The position numbers and the translations under genes were made by a program. The notes below the pieces were generated by a model that worked only from the letters and a program-made list of their open reading frames with translations, searched no databases and was not told the DNA's origin. Source: Microbacteriaceae bacterium VKM Ac-2855 (GTDB lineage Bacteria > Actinomycetota > Actinomycetes > Actinomycetales > Microbacteriaceae). Taken from it: 64,000 bases of DNA. The stretch's first letter is position 1. Each line of letters opens with the position of its first letter. Where the stretch lies: the NCBI GenBank assembly GCA_013204985.1, contig JABMLG010000007.1:62001-126000 (forward strand). Direction: 5' to 3'. Positions 15,666 to 23,473 of the stretch are shown here, piece by piece.

Positions 15666-16993
15666 CCACTATCACCGCTGTGACTACGCACGATGTGCGC
15701 TTCCCGACGTCGTTGAGTGCTGACGGCTCGGATGCGATGAACAAGGATGGCGACTACTCCGCCGCCTATGTCGTGATCCACACCGATGACCCGAACGTGT
15801 CGGGCTACGGGTTCACGTTCACCATCGGCCGCGGCAACGACCTGTGCGTGGAAGCCGCCCGCCAGCGCGGCCTCCCCCTCATCGGGCGCACGGTCGAGGA
15901 GATCACCGACGACCTCGGAGCGACGTACCGCACGATGCAGAACGACTCGCAGCTGCGCTGGCTCGGCCCGGAGAAAGGCGTCGTGCACCTCGCGACCGCC
16001 GCGGTGATGAACGCCGTCTGGGACCTGGCCGCCCGCCGAGCCGGCAAACCGCTCTGGCGACTACTCGCCGAGATGACCCCGGAACAGCTCGTCGACGCAG
16101 CCGACCTGCGCTACCTCTCCGACGCCCTCACCCGCGACGAAGCGATCGACATCCTCCGCGAGAAGCAGCCCACCCGCGCCGCCCGCATCGCGGAACTCGA
16201 AACACGCGGCGGCTACCCCTGCTACACCACCAGCGCCGGCTGGCTCGGCTACTCCGACGACAAACTCCGCCGCCTCCTGCAAGAAGCCGTCGACGAAGGC
16301 TACCGACACGTGAAACTCAAAGTCGGCGCCAACCGCGAGGACGACATCCGCCGCCTCCGCATCGCCCGCGAGGTCATCGGCTGGGACGCCAAACTCATGA
16401 TCGACGCGAACCAGGTCTGGGACGTCCCCGAAGCGATCGAGTGGATGCACTCCCTCGCCGAATTCCAACCGCACTGGATCGAAGAACCCACCAGCCCCGA
16501 CGACATCCTCGGCCACGCCGCCATCCGCCACGCCGTCGCCCCCATCGGAGTCGCCACCGGTGAACACGGAATGAACCGGGTGCTGTTCAAACAGATGTTC
16601 CAAGCCCAAGCGATCGACTTCTGCCAACTCGACTCCGCCCGCCTCGCCAGCATCAACGAGATCCTCAGCGTCTACCTGATGGCCTGGAAATTCGGCGTCC
16701 CCGTCTGCCCCCACGCCGGCGGCGTCGGACTCTGCGAACTCGTCCAACACCTCTCCATCTTCGACTACGTCTGCGTCTCCGGCACACTCGAAGACCGCGT
16801 CACCGAATTCGTCGACCACCTCCACGAACACTTCGTCGACCCCTGCATCGTCCAGAACGGCGCCTACACGATCCCCACCGCACCCGGCTACAGCGCACAA
16901 ATGCACCCGCAATCAGTCCAGCAATACACATACCCCACCGGCAGCTACTGGCTATCCGCCGCGGCGCCCGAGCTCGAGGAGTCCGTCGCCTAG
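15662..16993 (+). CDS. fucD: L-fuconate dehydratase-type enolase superfamily enzyme
   Basis: Mg2+-dependent sugar-acid dehydratase of 443 residues. Key residues fall at the numbers known for the characterised Xanthomonas FucD: K218 and K220 in KLKVG, metal ligands D248 (DANQ), E274 (EEPTSPDD) and E301 (GEHG), and H351 in CPHAGG. The family segment [10 protein letters not shown] is at about 189-198. FucD enzymes dehydrate L-fuconate and, known for the family, also L-galactonate and D-arabinonate, giving 2-keto-3-deoxy acids. Start ATG overlaps the AKR stop. Codon use shifts after about 16,050 toward GAA, CAA and AAA, unlike neighbouring genes, suggesting transfer of at least part of the gene. 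Substrate may be L-galactonate given KdgK nearby. Confidence 0.9.
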   Translation: MTTITAVTTHDVRFPTSLSADGSDAMNKDGDYSAAYVVIHTDDPNVSGYGFTFTIGRGNDLCVEAARQRGLPLIGRTVEEITDDLGATYRTMQNDSQLRWLGPEKGVVHLATAAVMNAVWDLAARRAGKPLWRLLAEMTPEQLVDAADLRYLSDALTRDEAIDILREKQPTRAARIAELETRGGYPCYTTSAGWLGYSDDKLRRLLQEAVDEGYRHVKLKVGANREDDIRRLRIAREVIGWDAKLMIDANQVWDVPEAIEWMHSLAEFQPHWIEEPTSPDDILGHAAIRHAVAPIGVATGEHGMNRVLFKQMFQAQAIDFCQLDSARLASINEILSVYLMAWKFGVPVCPHAGGVGLCELVQHLSIFDYVCVSGTLEDRVTEFVDHLHEHFVDPCIVQNGAYTIPTAPGYSAQMHPQSVQQYTYPTGSYWLSAAAPELEESVA

Positions 16994-17049
16994 ATCTTCG
17001 CCGCCCTCGCGGTCGGCGGTCGGCTCAACGTTCGTGCCGCCTCACGTGG

Positions 17050-17814
17050 TCAGATCGTGGACCAGCCGCCGTCGCTGGGCAGTAGGACGCCGTTCACGTT
17101 CAGCGAGTCATCGCTCAGCAGCCAGGTGATCGCGGCGGCGAGTTGCTCCGGTGCCGCGGGGGCCGGCACGACGTTCTGCAGGATCGGGCCGACCCGACGG
17201 GCGGCGTACTCCGATCGGAACGGCGCCTCGATGTTCGTCAGGACGGAGCCGGGGGCGACCGCGTTCGCGCGGATGCCCTGCGGGCCGTGGAAGAACGCGA
17301 CGCTCTTGGTGTAGCCGGCGATCGCGTGCTTCGAGGCGGTGTAGGCGGCACCCGAAGCGGAGGCGCGAAGCGACGCCTCGGAGGCGACGTTCACGATGGA
17401 GCCGCGGCCGGCGGCGATCATCAGGGGCAGAACCGCCCGCGTCAGGCGCATCGGCCCGGTGACATTGACGGTGAAGACGCGCTCCCACGTCGCGTCGTCG
17501 ATCTCGCTCGGCGGGAGGAACGCGTCCATGATCCCGGCCACGTTCGCGAGCAGATCGACGCGACCGTCCGCCGCCTCCAGGAGCGCGGTGATGGTTTCGG
17601 GCAGCGCCACGTCGCCGGCCACGGTGACGACGTCGAACGCCGCCAGCTCCGCGGTCAGATCGGCCAGACGCTGCTCGACGATGTCCGTCGCGATGACGCG
17701 GGCGCCCTCACGAGCGAGGCGGGTGGCGGTCGCTCGGCCGATGCCGGATCCGGCGCCCGTGACGATGGCGGTCTTGCCCGCGAATCGCGATTCGGAGATG
17801 GTGGTTTCTGACAT
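17050..17814 (-). CDS. Short-chain dehydrogenase/reductase
   Basis: Classical SDR of 254 residues: TGAGSGIGRATA at 19-30, NVAG at 91-94 (Val replaces the usual Asn of NNAG), catalytic S145 and YTASK with Y158 and K162, ending in DGGWSTI. It is divergent from a TetR gene, with a long dyad between them, so it is probably induced by the TetR ligand. Substrate unknown. It lies next to fucD but on the opposite strand and could be either an unrelated detoxifying reductase or an additional sugar dehydrogenase of the cluster. Confidence 0.85.
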   Translation of the reverse strand: MSETTISESRFAGKTAIVTGAGSGIGRATATRLAREGARVIATDIVEQRLADLTAELAAFDVVTVAGDVALPETITALLEAADGRVDLLANVAGIMDAFLPPSEIDDATWERVFTVNVTGPMRLTRAVLPLMIAAGRGSIVNVASEASLRASASGAAYTASKHAIAGYTKSVAFFHGPQGIRANAVAPGSVLTNIEAPFRSEYAARRVGPILQNVVPAPAAPEQLAAAITWLLSDDSLNVNGVLLPSDGGWSTI

Positions 17815-17854
17815 GTGTGCTCCTCGATGAACGTCCGTCGTGTCGGCGTGAATC

Positions 17855-17894
17855 CAGTTCTAGCACTGAGTTCTATAATTCAGTACCGGAACTG
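17855..17894. promoter_or_regulatory. Long dyad with TATAAT, probable TetR operator/promoter
   Basis: The arms 17855-17869 (CAGTTCTAGCACTGA) and 17880-17894 (TCAGTACCGGAACTG) are inverted copies matching at 12 of 15 positions, separated by 10 bases. The consensus -10 hexamer TATAAT at 17874-17879 lies in the spacer, so a bound regulator would block the promoter. It sits between the divergent SDR and TetR genes. Confidence 0.75.
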
Positions 17895-17909
17895 TTGGAA
17901 GGGGAGCGG

Positions 17910-18494
17910 ATGCCCAGGACCGGACGACCGCCCACGGTCGACGCCGATGCGATCGCCGTCAGCGCTCTGCACCTTTTCGTCGAGCGGGGTTACGACGCCG
18001 CGACGATGGATGACGTCGCCACTGCTGCCGGAGTGAGCCGCAGCACGCTCTTCCGCTTCTACTCGTCGAAGAGCGACCTGGTCTGGGCCGGGCTCCCCGA
18101 GGCGAACGCCCGGTTCCGCGAATCGTTGAGCGCGGCGGCCGCTGCGGATCTCGCCACCATCCGCGCAGCCCTCGCCGCCGCTCTGTCCTTCCCCGTCGAC
18201 CGCGTGCAGGCGACGCGCCTCCGGCTCCGCCTGATCGCATCCACCCCCTCTTTGCAGACGGTCGCCTGGGCGCGGCAGCAGGAGACGGCGACCATGCTCC
18301 TCGACGCGCTGACCTCCGTGCCCGCTCTCTCCGTCGATCCGTTCCGCGCGCGGGTCGCGGCCGCCGCCATCAGTGCGGGGGTCAACACGGCGCTGATGGT
18401 GTGGGCGCAGGGGGAGGCGGATGACCTCGGCGTTCGGCTCGACGATGCGCTGCGCCTGCTGGAGGAGGGTCTAGGAGCGCCCTCGAGTCGCTGA
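17910..18494 (+). CDS. TetR-family regulator
   Basis: Repressor of 194 residues: N-terminal TetR HTH (ALHLFVERGYDAATMDDVA, then AGVSRSTLFRFYSSKSDLVW), then an all-helical ligand domain. ATG at 17910 follows GGGGAGCGG; the longer frame from 17817 would cross the operator and is rejected. Divergent from the SDR at 17050-17814, which is the likely target. The C-terminal part resembles the mycofactocin-type TetR ligand domain only loosely, so no ligand is proposed. Confidence 0.87.
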   Translation: MPRTGRPPTVDADAIAVSALHLFVERGYDAATMDDVATAAGVSRSTLFRFYSSKSDLVWAGLPEANARFRESLSAAAAADLATIRAALAAALSFPVDRVQATRLRLRLIASTPSLQTVAWARQQETATMLLDALTSVPALSVDPFRARVAAAAISAGVNTALMVWAQGEADDLGVRLDDALRLLEEGLGAPSSR

Positions 18495-18750
18495 CGGCCC
18501 ACCTCGTGACGCGATGCCGTGTCGCAAAGCCGTTTCGGCGGTTGCGCCCAGTTGAGGGGGTGCTCGGCTGCCCCTGAGCGTCGGTGAATTCCGTTCCATC
18601 CCGAACCTCCGGCCTCAGCGGCTCGTCGCGGCGATTACGAGACGGATGACGATTTGTCAACCCTCCTTCCGTGGCGTCTCTCGAAAGCGCACTCCGCCTA
18701 TGTTCGGATGGCGGGGGATCCGCGGATACAGCGACACGACGAGTTCGAGG

Positions 18751-20256
18751 ATGCGGCCAGATATGACAGGCACCCGTTCCGCCCGCCCTCGCACGGCGCC
18801 GTGGTACGTCGGTTATCGTTCTCGCGCCCTGATCACCGACACGATCGCGGTCGTCGTCGCCGTGTTCGGCGCCCAGTTCCTCTGGTTCGGCACGCGGCTC
18901 GGCTTCGACGTCACGTTCAACGCGAGCTCGATGTTCCCGCTGAGTTATTCCGCGGTCTCGGCCGTGCTGGTGATCGCCTGGCTGGTCACCCTCGAACTCT
19001 TCGACACGCGTGATCGTCGGATCGTCGGTGTCGGGCTGGCCGAGTACCGCCGCATCGTGAATTCGAGCATCGGTCTCTTCGGAGTCGTCGCGATCATCGC
19101 GTTCCTTCTGCAGATCCTGCTGGCTCGCGGCTATATCGTCACCGCCCTGCCGGCGGGCGTCTTCCTGCTGCTGCTGGGCCGCCTGTACTGGCGGAGCTGG
19201 CTCAGCCGTCGCCGTCGCAAAGGCCTGTCCCGCACCCAGATCATCATGGTCGGTTCTGAGGCGAGCGTCCGGCGCACCGTGCACGAGTTCTCGCGCGGCC
19301 GGCAGACCGCCTACACGATTCTCGCCATCGTGCTCACCTCATCCGACCGCTCGGCCGAGCGATCCGGCGACGCGGGTCCGTTCGAGATCGCCGGTATCAC
19401 GCCGACCGTCTTCACCTCGGTCGACGACCTCCGCGCGGTGATGGACGATGCCGGCGCCGACACCGTCGTCGTCACCAGCTCGGACGATCTGAATCCGGCC
19501 CGCATCCGCGAGTTGAGCTGGTCGCTCGAGCCTGGTCGAGAGCACCTCGTGCTCACCTCGAGCCTCACCGACATCGGTGGTCCCCGCATCCACACCCGCC
19601 CGGTCGCGGGCCTGCCCCTCATCCACGTGGAGACTCCGGTCTTCGGCGGGCGTCAGCGGTTCGCGAAGCGGATGTTCGACATCGTCGCGTCCATCAGCCT
19701 GATTATCGTGAGCTGCCCGCTTCTGCTCGTCGTCGCCGTTCTCGTCAAGACCACGAGCCCGGGGCCCGTGCTGTTCCAGCAGGAGCGGATCGGGCTGAAC
19801 GGCAACCCGTTCATGATGCTGAAGTTCCGTTCGATGGTCGTCGACGCCGAAGCCCGCCTGGCGGCTCTGCGGGCGCAGCAGACCACGGCCGGCAACTCGG
19901 TCCTGTTCAAGATGGAGCGGGACCCGCGGGTGACCCGAGTCGGAGCGGTCCTCCGCCGCTTCAGCATCGACGAGATCCCGCAGTTCTTCAACGTCCTCCG
20001 CGGAGACATGTCGCTGATCGGTCCGCGGCCGCCGCTTGCGCGCGAGGTCGAGCAGTACGAAGACCACGTGCACCGTCGCTTCCTGATGAAGCCGGGGATC
20101 ACCGGTCTGTGGCAGGTGAGCGGACGCTCGAACCTCTCGTGGGAGGACACCGTGCGCCACGACCTCTACTACGTCGAGAACTGGTCGATGACCGAAGACA
20201 TCGTCATCCTGCTCAAGACCGTGCGCGCGGTCTTCGGCAGCGACGGAGCCTACTGA
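18751..20256 (+). CDS. Exopolysaccharide polyprenyl glycosylphosphotransferase
   Basis: Membrane enzyme that transfers a sugar 1-phosphate from a nucleotide sugar to undecaprenyl phosphate, starting a polysaccharide repeat unit. About 500 residues: four or five N-terminal transmembrane helices, a cytoplasmic CoA-binding-like domain, one further membrane helix (IVASISLIIVSCPLLLVVAV) and the catalytic bacterial sugar-transferase domain. That domain has KFRSM, RFSIDEIPQFFNVLRGDMS, then LIGPRPP and PGITGLWQVSGRS. Start is uncertain: in-frame ATGs at 18646, 18751 and 18763 all have weak RBSs. No other polysaccharide genes are nearby, so it is an orphan initiating transferase here. Confidence 0.88.
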   Translation: MRPDMTGTRSARPRTAPWYVGYRSRALITDTIAVVVAVFGAQFLWFGTRLGFDVTFNASSMFPLSYSAVSAVLVIAWLVTLELFDTRDRRIVGVGLAEYRRIVNSSIGLFGVVAIIAFLLQILLARGYIVTALPAGVFLLLLGRLYWRSWLSRRRRKGLSRTQIIMVGSEASVRRTVHEFSRGRQTAYTILAIVLTSSDRSAERSGDAGPFEIAGITPTVFTSVDDLRAVMDDAGADTVVVTSSDDLNPARIRELSWSLEPGREHLVLTSSLTDIGGPRIHTRPVAGLPLIHVETPVFGGRQRFAKRMFDIVASISLIIVSCPLLLVVAVLVKTTSPGPVLFQQERIGLNGNPFMMLKFRSMVVDAEARLAALRAQQTTAGNSVLFKMERDPRVTRVGAVLRRFSIDEIPQFFNVLRGDMSLIGPRPPLAREVEQYEDHVHRRFLMKPGITGLWQVSGRSNLSWEDTVRHDLYYVENWSMTEDIVILLKTVRAVFGSDGAY

Positions 20257-20278
20257 CCCCCCCACCCCGACTCCCTCC

Positions 20279-20351
20279 TGCGAGGGACCCCTCCTGTGCG
20301 CGTCGGACCCCCGCGGAGGGGGTCCGACGCGCACAGGGCGGGTCCCTCGCA
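20279..20351. terminator. Very long hairpin between convergent genes
   Basis: An outer 12-base stem (20279-20290 with 20340-20351) and an inner 20-base perfect stem (20293-20312 with 20318-20337) are separated by a 2x2 internal loop and closed by a 5-base loop. It lies between the stops of two convergent genes and is probably a bidirectional terminator. There is no long T-run. Confidence 0.8.
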
Positions 20352-20359
20352 AGAGCAGG

Positions 20360-20725
20360 TCAGAGCGGATCGACGCGCAGAGTCGTGCTCGCCGCGAGCG
20401 GGCTCGTGATGGAGCGGACGGCGCTGCCGGTGCCGTACTTCGCGCGGTAGGCGGCGTCGATCTCGGCGTCCGCGGTGTCGTCGCGGGTGAAGACGACGTC
20501 CGCGCCGACGCCGCCGGAATCGATCCGACCCTCGCCGCGCACCTGGGTGCCGCGGAACCAGGACGCTTCGGGTCCGTTCACGGAGCGGACGTAGATGCGG
20601 TCGTCGACGCGGACCTGCCAGATGACGACCAGGCGGCGCAGCGTGCCATCCGCCCGTCGACCGGCTATGCGGAGTTCACCCGCGCGTCCGATCCTGCTGA
20701 GTTGGTCCTCGGTCCATTCGGTCAT
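20360..20725 (-). CDS. DUF2255 family protein
   Basis: A 121-residue soluble protein with the beta-barrel-like pattern of DUF2255 (LRIAGRRADGTLRRLVVIWQV, then DRIYVRSVNGPEASWFRG split at the turn). It resembles flavin-binding split-barrel nitroreductase relatives in shape but has no recognised catalytic motif. No established function. ATG at 20725 has RBS AAGGACGG. It may be co-transcribed behind the AKR at 20777-21664 (51-base gap). Confidence 0.75.
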   Translation of the reverse strand: MTEWTEDQLSRIGRAGELRIAGRRADGTLRRLVVIWQVRVDDRIYVRSVNGPEASWFRGTQVRGEGRIDSGGVGADVVFTRDDTADAEIDAAYRAKYGTGSAVRSITSPLAASTTLRVDPL

Positions 20726-20776
20726 GTCGCCGTCCTTCGTTCGTGTCGGATCATCGTTCGCATCGTGCCGAGCGGC

Positions 20777-21664
20777 TCAGGCCTCCGGGATGCTGAACTG
20801 ACCGGGCGGGCGAACCGCATCCGGGTCGGGCCCGCTGCGCATCCCGGTGTCGAGGGCGTCGATGGCCGCGAGCTGCTCGTCGCTCAGCTCGAAGTCGAAC
20901 ACGTCGATGTTCTCGGCGACCCGCTCGGGCTTGACCGACTTGGGGATCGCGCTGCGGCCCTGCTGCAGGTGCCAGCGCAGCATCACCTGCGCGTTGCTCT
21001 TGCCGTGCTCGGCTCCGATCGCGGCGATCGTCGGATCCGTGAGCGGACTGCGCGAGGACCCATCGCTCCAACCCGGGTAGAACGTGATGCCGCCGATCGG
21101 CGACCACGCCTGCGTCACGGTGCCCTGCGCCGTGTCGGCCGCCTCGTTCGCCTTCTGTGCGAAGTACGGATGCAGTTCGATCTGGTTGACCGCCGGCACG
21201 ACGGTGCTGCCCTCGGCGAGCCGCGCGAGGTGGGCCGGCGTGAAGTTGCTGACGCCGATCGCGCGGACCCGACCGTCCGCGAGCAGCGTTTCCAGTGCGC
21301 GGTAAGCCTCCAGGGTCACCTCGAACTGCCACGGTGCGGGCTGGTGCAGGATCAGGAGATCGAGAGTGTCGACACCGAGCTTGCGCGTGCCGACATCGAA
21401 AGCGTGCAGCGTCTCGTCGTAGCCGTACTGACTGATCCACACCTTCGTCTCGATGAAGACCTCGTCACGGTCGATGCCGGAGGCTCGGATGCCCTCGCCG
21501 ACCTGGCGCTCGTTCAGGTAGGCGGCCGCCGTGTCGATGTGGCGGTAGCCCGCGCGCAACGCGGACTCGACGGCCGACGCAGTCTCCTCGGCGGAGCTCT
21601 GGAAGACGCCCAGCCCGAGGGAGGGCATCCGGACGCCGTTGTTCAGCGTGATGAATTCGGTCAT
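20777..21664 (-). CDS. Aldo/keto reductase (2,5-diketogluconate reductase-like)
   Basis: NADPH-dependent carbonyl reductase of 295 residues with the complete AKR tetrad: D44 and Y49 (IDTAAAYLNE), K74 (IETKVW) and H107 (LLILHQP). IGVSNF and IPKSV (cofactor site) are present. Overall it is closest to AKR5-type 2,5-diketo-D-gluconate reductases, but the physiological substrate cannot be read from sequence. ATG start. Divergent from the HTH regulator at 21750; regulator-reductase pairs of this arrangement are common in actinobacteria. Confidence 0.87.
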   Translation of the reverse strand: MTEFITLNNGVRMPSLGLGVFQSSAEETASAVESALRAGYRHIDTAAAYLNERQVGEGIRASGIDRDEVFIETKVWISQYGYDETLHAFDVGTRKLGVDTLDLLILHQPAPWQFEVTLEAYRALETLLADGRVRAIGVSNFTPAHLARLAEGSTVVPAVNQIELHPYFAQKANEAADTAQGTVTQAWSPIGGITFYPGWSDGSSRSPLTDPTIAAIGAEHGKSNAQVMLRWHLQQGRSAIPKSVKPERVAENIDVFDFELSDEQLAAIDALDTGMRSGPDPDAVRPPGQFSIPEA

Positions 21665-21749
21665 GATCCGACCGTAGGCGAACGCGCTGCGTCGAGACCG
21701 GTACTGTCAGGCACTCCCTCTGCGCGCGCCACCGTCCTACAGTTCAGGC

Positions 21750-22622
21750 ATGGACAACCGCACCGATGTCCGCGAGTTCTTGAGCGCGCGGCGAGACCGG
21801 ATCACCCCCGAGCAGGCCGGCCTGCCCGCCTGGGGCGGCAACCGCCGCGTGCCGGGTCTGCGCCGCGAAGAGGTCGCGATGCTCGCCGGAGTGAGCGCCG
21901 ACTACTACACCCGGCTCGAGCGCGGCAATCTCGCCGGCGTGTCGGAGAGCGTGCTGGATTCGCTGGCGAACGCGCTCCACCTCGACGAGGCCGAGACGGC
22001 GCATCTGTTCGACCTCGCCCGTGCCGCGAACGCGTCCCCGCGGCGTCGACGACCCGCGCCGACCGTGCACGTGCGGCCGAGCCTGCAGCGCATCCTGGAT
22101 TCGATGGTCGGCGCGCCGGCGTGGGTGCGCAACGGGCGGATGGACTTCCTCGCGGCGAACGAGCTCGGCTACGCGCTCTACTGCGACTACTTCGACGATC
22201 CGTCGCGGCCGGCGAACAGCGCACGATTCATCTTCCTCGATCCGCGCGCACAGGAGTTCTTCCCGGACTGGGAGCGCAACGCCTCCGACGTGGTCGCGAT
22301 CCTCCGCGGTGAGGCGGGTCGGCATCCGTACGACAAGAAGCTCACCGATCTGGTCGGGGAGCTCTCCACCCGCAGCGACGAGTTCCGAGTGCGCTGGGCC
22401 GCTCACGACGTGCGCTTCCACCGCACCGGCACGAAGCGCATCCACCACCGTGTCGTCGGTGATCTGGAATTGACGTACGAGGCGATGGAGTTCCCGGGTC
22501 TGCCCGGCTTGACCATGTTCGCGTACACGGCGGAGCCGCAGTCCGCTTCCGAGGACGGCCTCAAACTGCTCGCGAGCTGGGCTGCGACGCGCGCGCTGCC
22601 GGAGCGCGCGAGCACCGTCTGA
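21750..22622 (+). CDS. HTH regulator with MmyB-like ligand-binding domain
   Basis: Transcription factor of 290 residues: XRE-type helix-turn-helix at about 10-85 (GLRREEVAMLAGVSADYYTR, then LERGNLAGVSESVLD), followed by a PAS-like MmyB/MLTR ligand domain that typically binds fatty acids (ANELGYALYCDYF and RFIFLDPRAQEFFPDWE region). The family member structure known from MmyB-type regulators suggests a small hydrophobic ligand. Divergent from the aldo/keto reductase, which is its probable target. Confidence 0.88.
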   Translation: MDNRTDVREFLSARRDRITPEQAGLPAWGGNRRVPGLRREEVAMLAGVSADYYTRLERGNLAGVSESVLDSLANALHLDEAETAHLFDLARAANASPRRRRPAPTVHVRPSLQRILDSMVGAPAWVRNGRMDFLAANELGYALYCDYFDDPSRPANSARFIFLDPRAQEFFPDWERNASDVVAILRGEAGRHPYDKKLTDLVGELSTRSDEFRVRWAAHDVRFHRTGTKRIHHRVVGDLELTYEAMEFPGLPGLTMFAYTAEPQSASEDGLKLLASWAATRALPERASTV

Positions 22623-22646
22623 GTCTTCAGGGCAGCGGAGGTGCCG

Positions 22647-23390
22647 TCAGACGGCACCGATCGGCTGGCCGGTGACGGGATCGACGGCAGCGGCGACGGC
22701 GAAGATGTTCTCGAGGTAGTGGCCGGCCGAGTCGTCGTAATCGCCGCAGGTGATCAGCACGAGGCGGCGGGGGCCGTCGGCTGACCAGTACTCCTGTGGG
22801 AAGTCGGTGTGCGGACGCGAGTAGACCTGCACGACCTTCCAGGCGGAGAGGGTTCCCGCGGCGTCGACGACGTACACGAGTTCTCCGCCCTGCATCGTGT
22901 ACAGGTCGCGGAGCACGCCCCATTGCCCGTTGTAGGAGACGTGCGATGCGAGGACCGTGGTCCCGGTGGTGCCCGGCTCGTTTCCGGCGAGGGCCCCGCC
23001 GTCGTCGTACCAGGCGCTCTGCGACGAGTCGCTGGGGATGGCGAGCGAGTCGAATCCTGCATACCGGCTCTCGGCGAACCCGCTGGTCGGGACGATGAGC
23101 GAGTACGCGCCCAGCGCCGGCACGAAGTAGTGCAACGGTTCGATGCGGTCGACGGTCATCGGTCCGGCGTTGGTCTGCACCGGCGGCGCTTCGACGGCTC
23201 CCGTCGGGCCCGAGACGTCCGCGCTCGGGGGAACGGAGACGGTGGCGGTCGGGATCGGCGCTGACTCGACGGCGCCGGACTGCGCGGCGCCGGCCCAGAT
23301 CGCACTGATGCCTCCCGCGCCGAGGGCTCCCGCCAGGCCGTAGAAGAGCAGGGAGCGTCGCGACGGGCGTCGACGATCGGAGGTGGTCAC
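22647..23390 (-). CDS. Class F-like sortase lacking a downstream arginine
   Basis: Membrane-anchored cysteine transpeptidase-like protein of 247 residues: basic N-terminus, one transmembrane helix at about 12-34, a low-complexity linker, then the sortase domain from about residue 75. Catalytic H150 (TTVLASHVS) and C215 (LVLITCGDY) are present. No Arg occurs anywhere between C215 and the C-terminus, whereas sortases use an Arg a few residues after the Cys. GTG start. It lies directly downstream of the SpaA-type surface protein gene on the same strand, which should be its substrate. Either another residue replaces the Arg or the enzyme has altered activity. Confidence 0.82.
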   Translation of the reverse strand: MTTSDRRRPSRRSLLFYGLAGALGAGGISAIWAGAAQSGAVESAPIPTATVSVPPSADVSGPTGAVEAPPVQTNAGPMTVDRIEPLHYFVPALGAYSLIVPTSGFAESRYAGFDSLAIPSDSSQSAWYDDGGALAGNEPGTTGTTVLASHVSYNGQWGVLRDLYTMQGGELVYVVDAAGTLSAWKVVQVYSRPHTDFPQEYWSADGPRRLVLITCGDYDDSAGHYLENIFAVAAAVDPVTGQPIGAV

Positions 23391-23434
23391 GGACTTCTCC
23401 TCGGTGTCGGATGGACCAGGGTGGAGCCGAGAAA

Positions 23435-23460
23435 GGCGCCTCGCTCGGAAGCGAGGCGCC
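23435..23460 (-). terminator. Intrinsic terminator after the surface protein gene
   Basis: An 11-base perfect stem (GGCGCCTCGCT / AGCGAGGCGCC) with a 4-base loop, followed on the minus strand by TTTCTC. It lies between the surface protein stop (23474) and the sortase start (23390), so the sortase is read by read-through or from its own promoter. Confidence 0.8.
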
Positions 23461-23473
23461 TTCTCGTCGGCGC

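Noticed and set aside
10251-16993. Classical non-phosphorylating L-fucose pathway as the whole explanation
   Set aside because: No lactonase or diketo-acid hydrolase is visible and 2-keto-3-deoxy-L-fuconate cannot be phosphorylated at C6, yet kdgK and eda are the coupled partners. It remains possible for the dehydrogenase-dehydratase pair alone.
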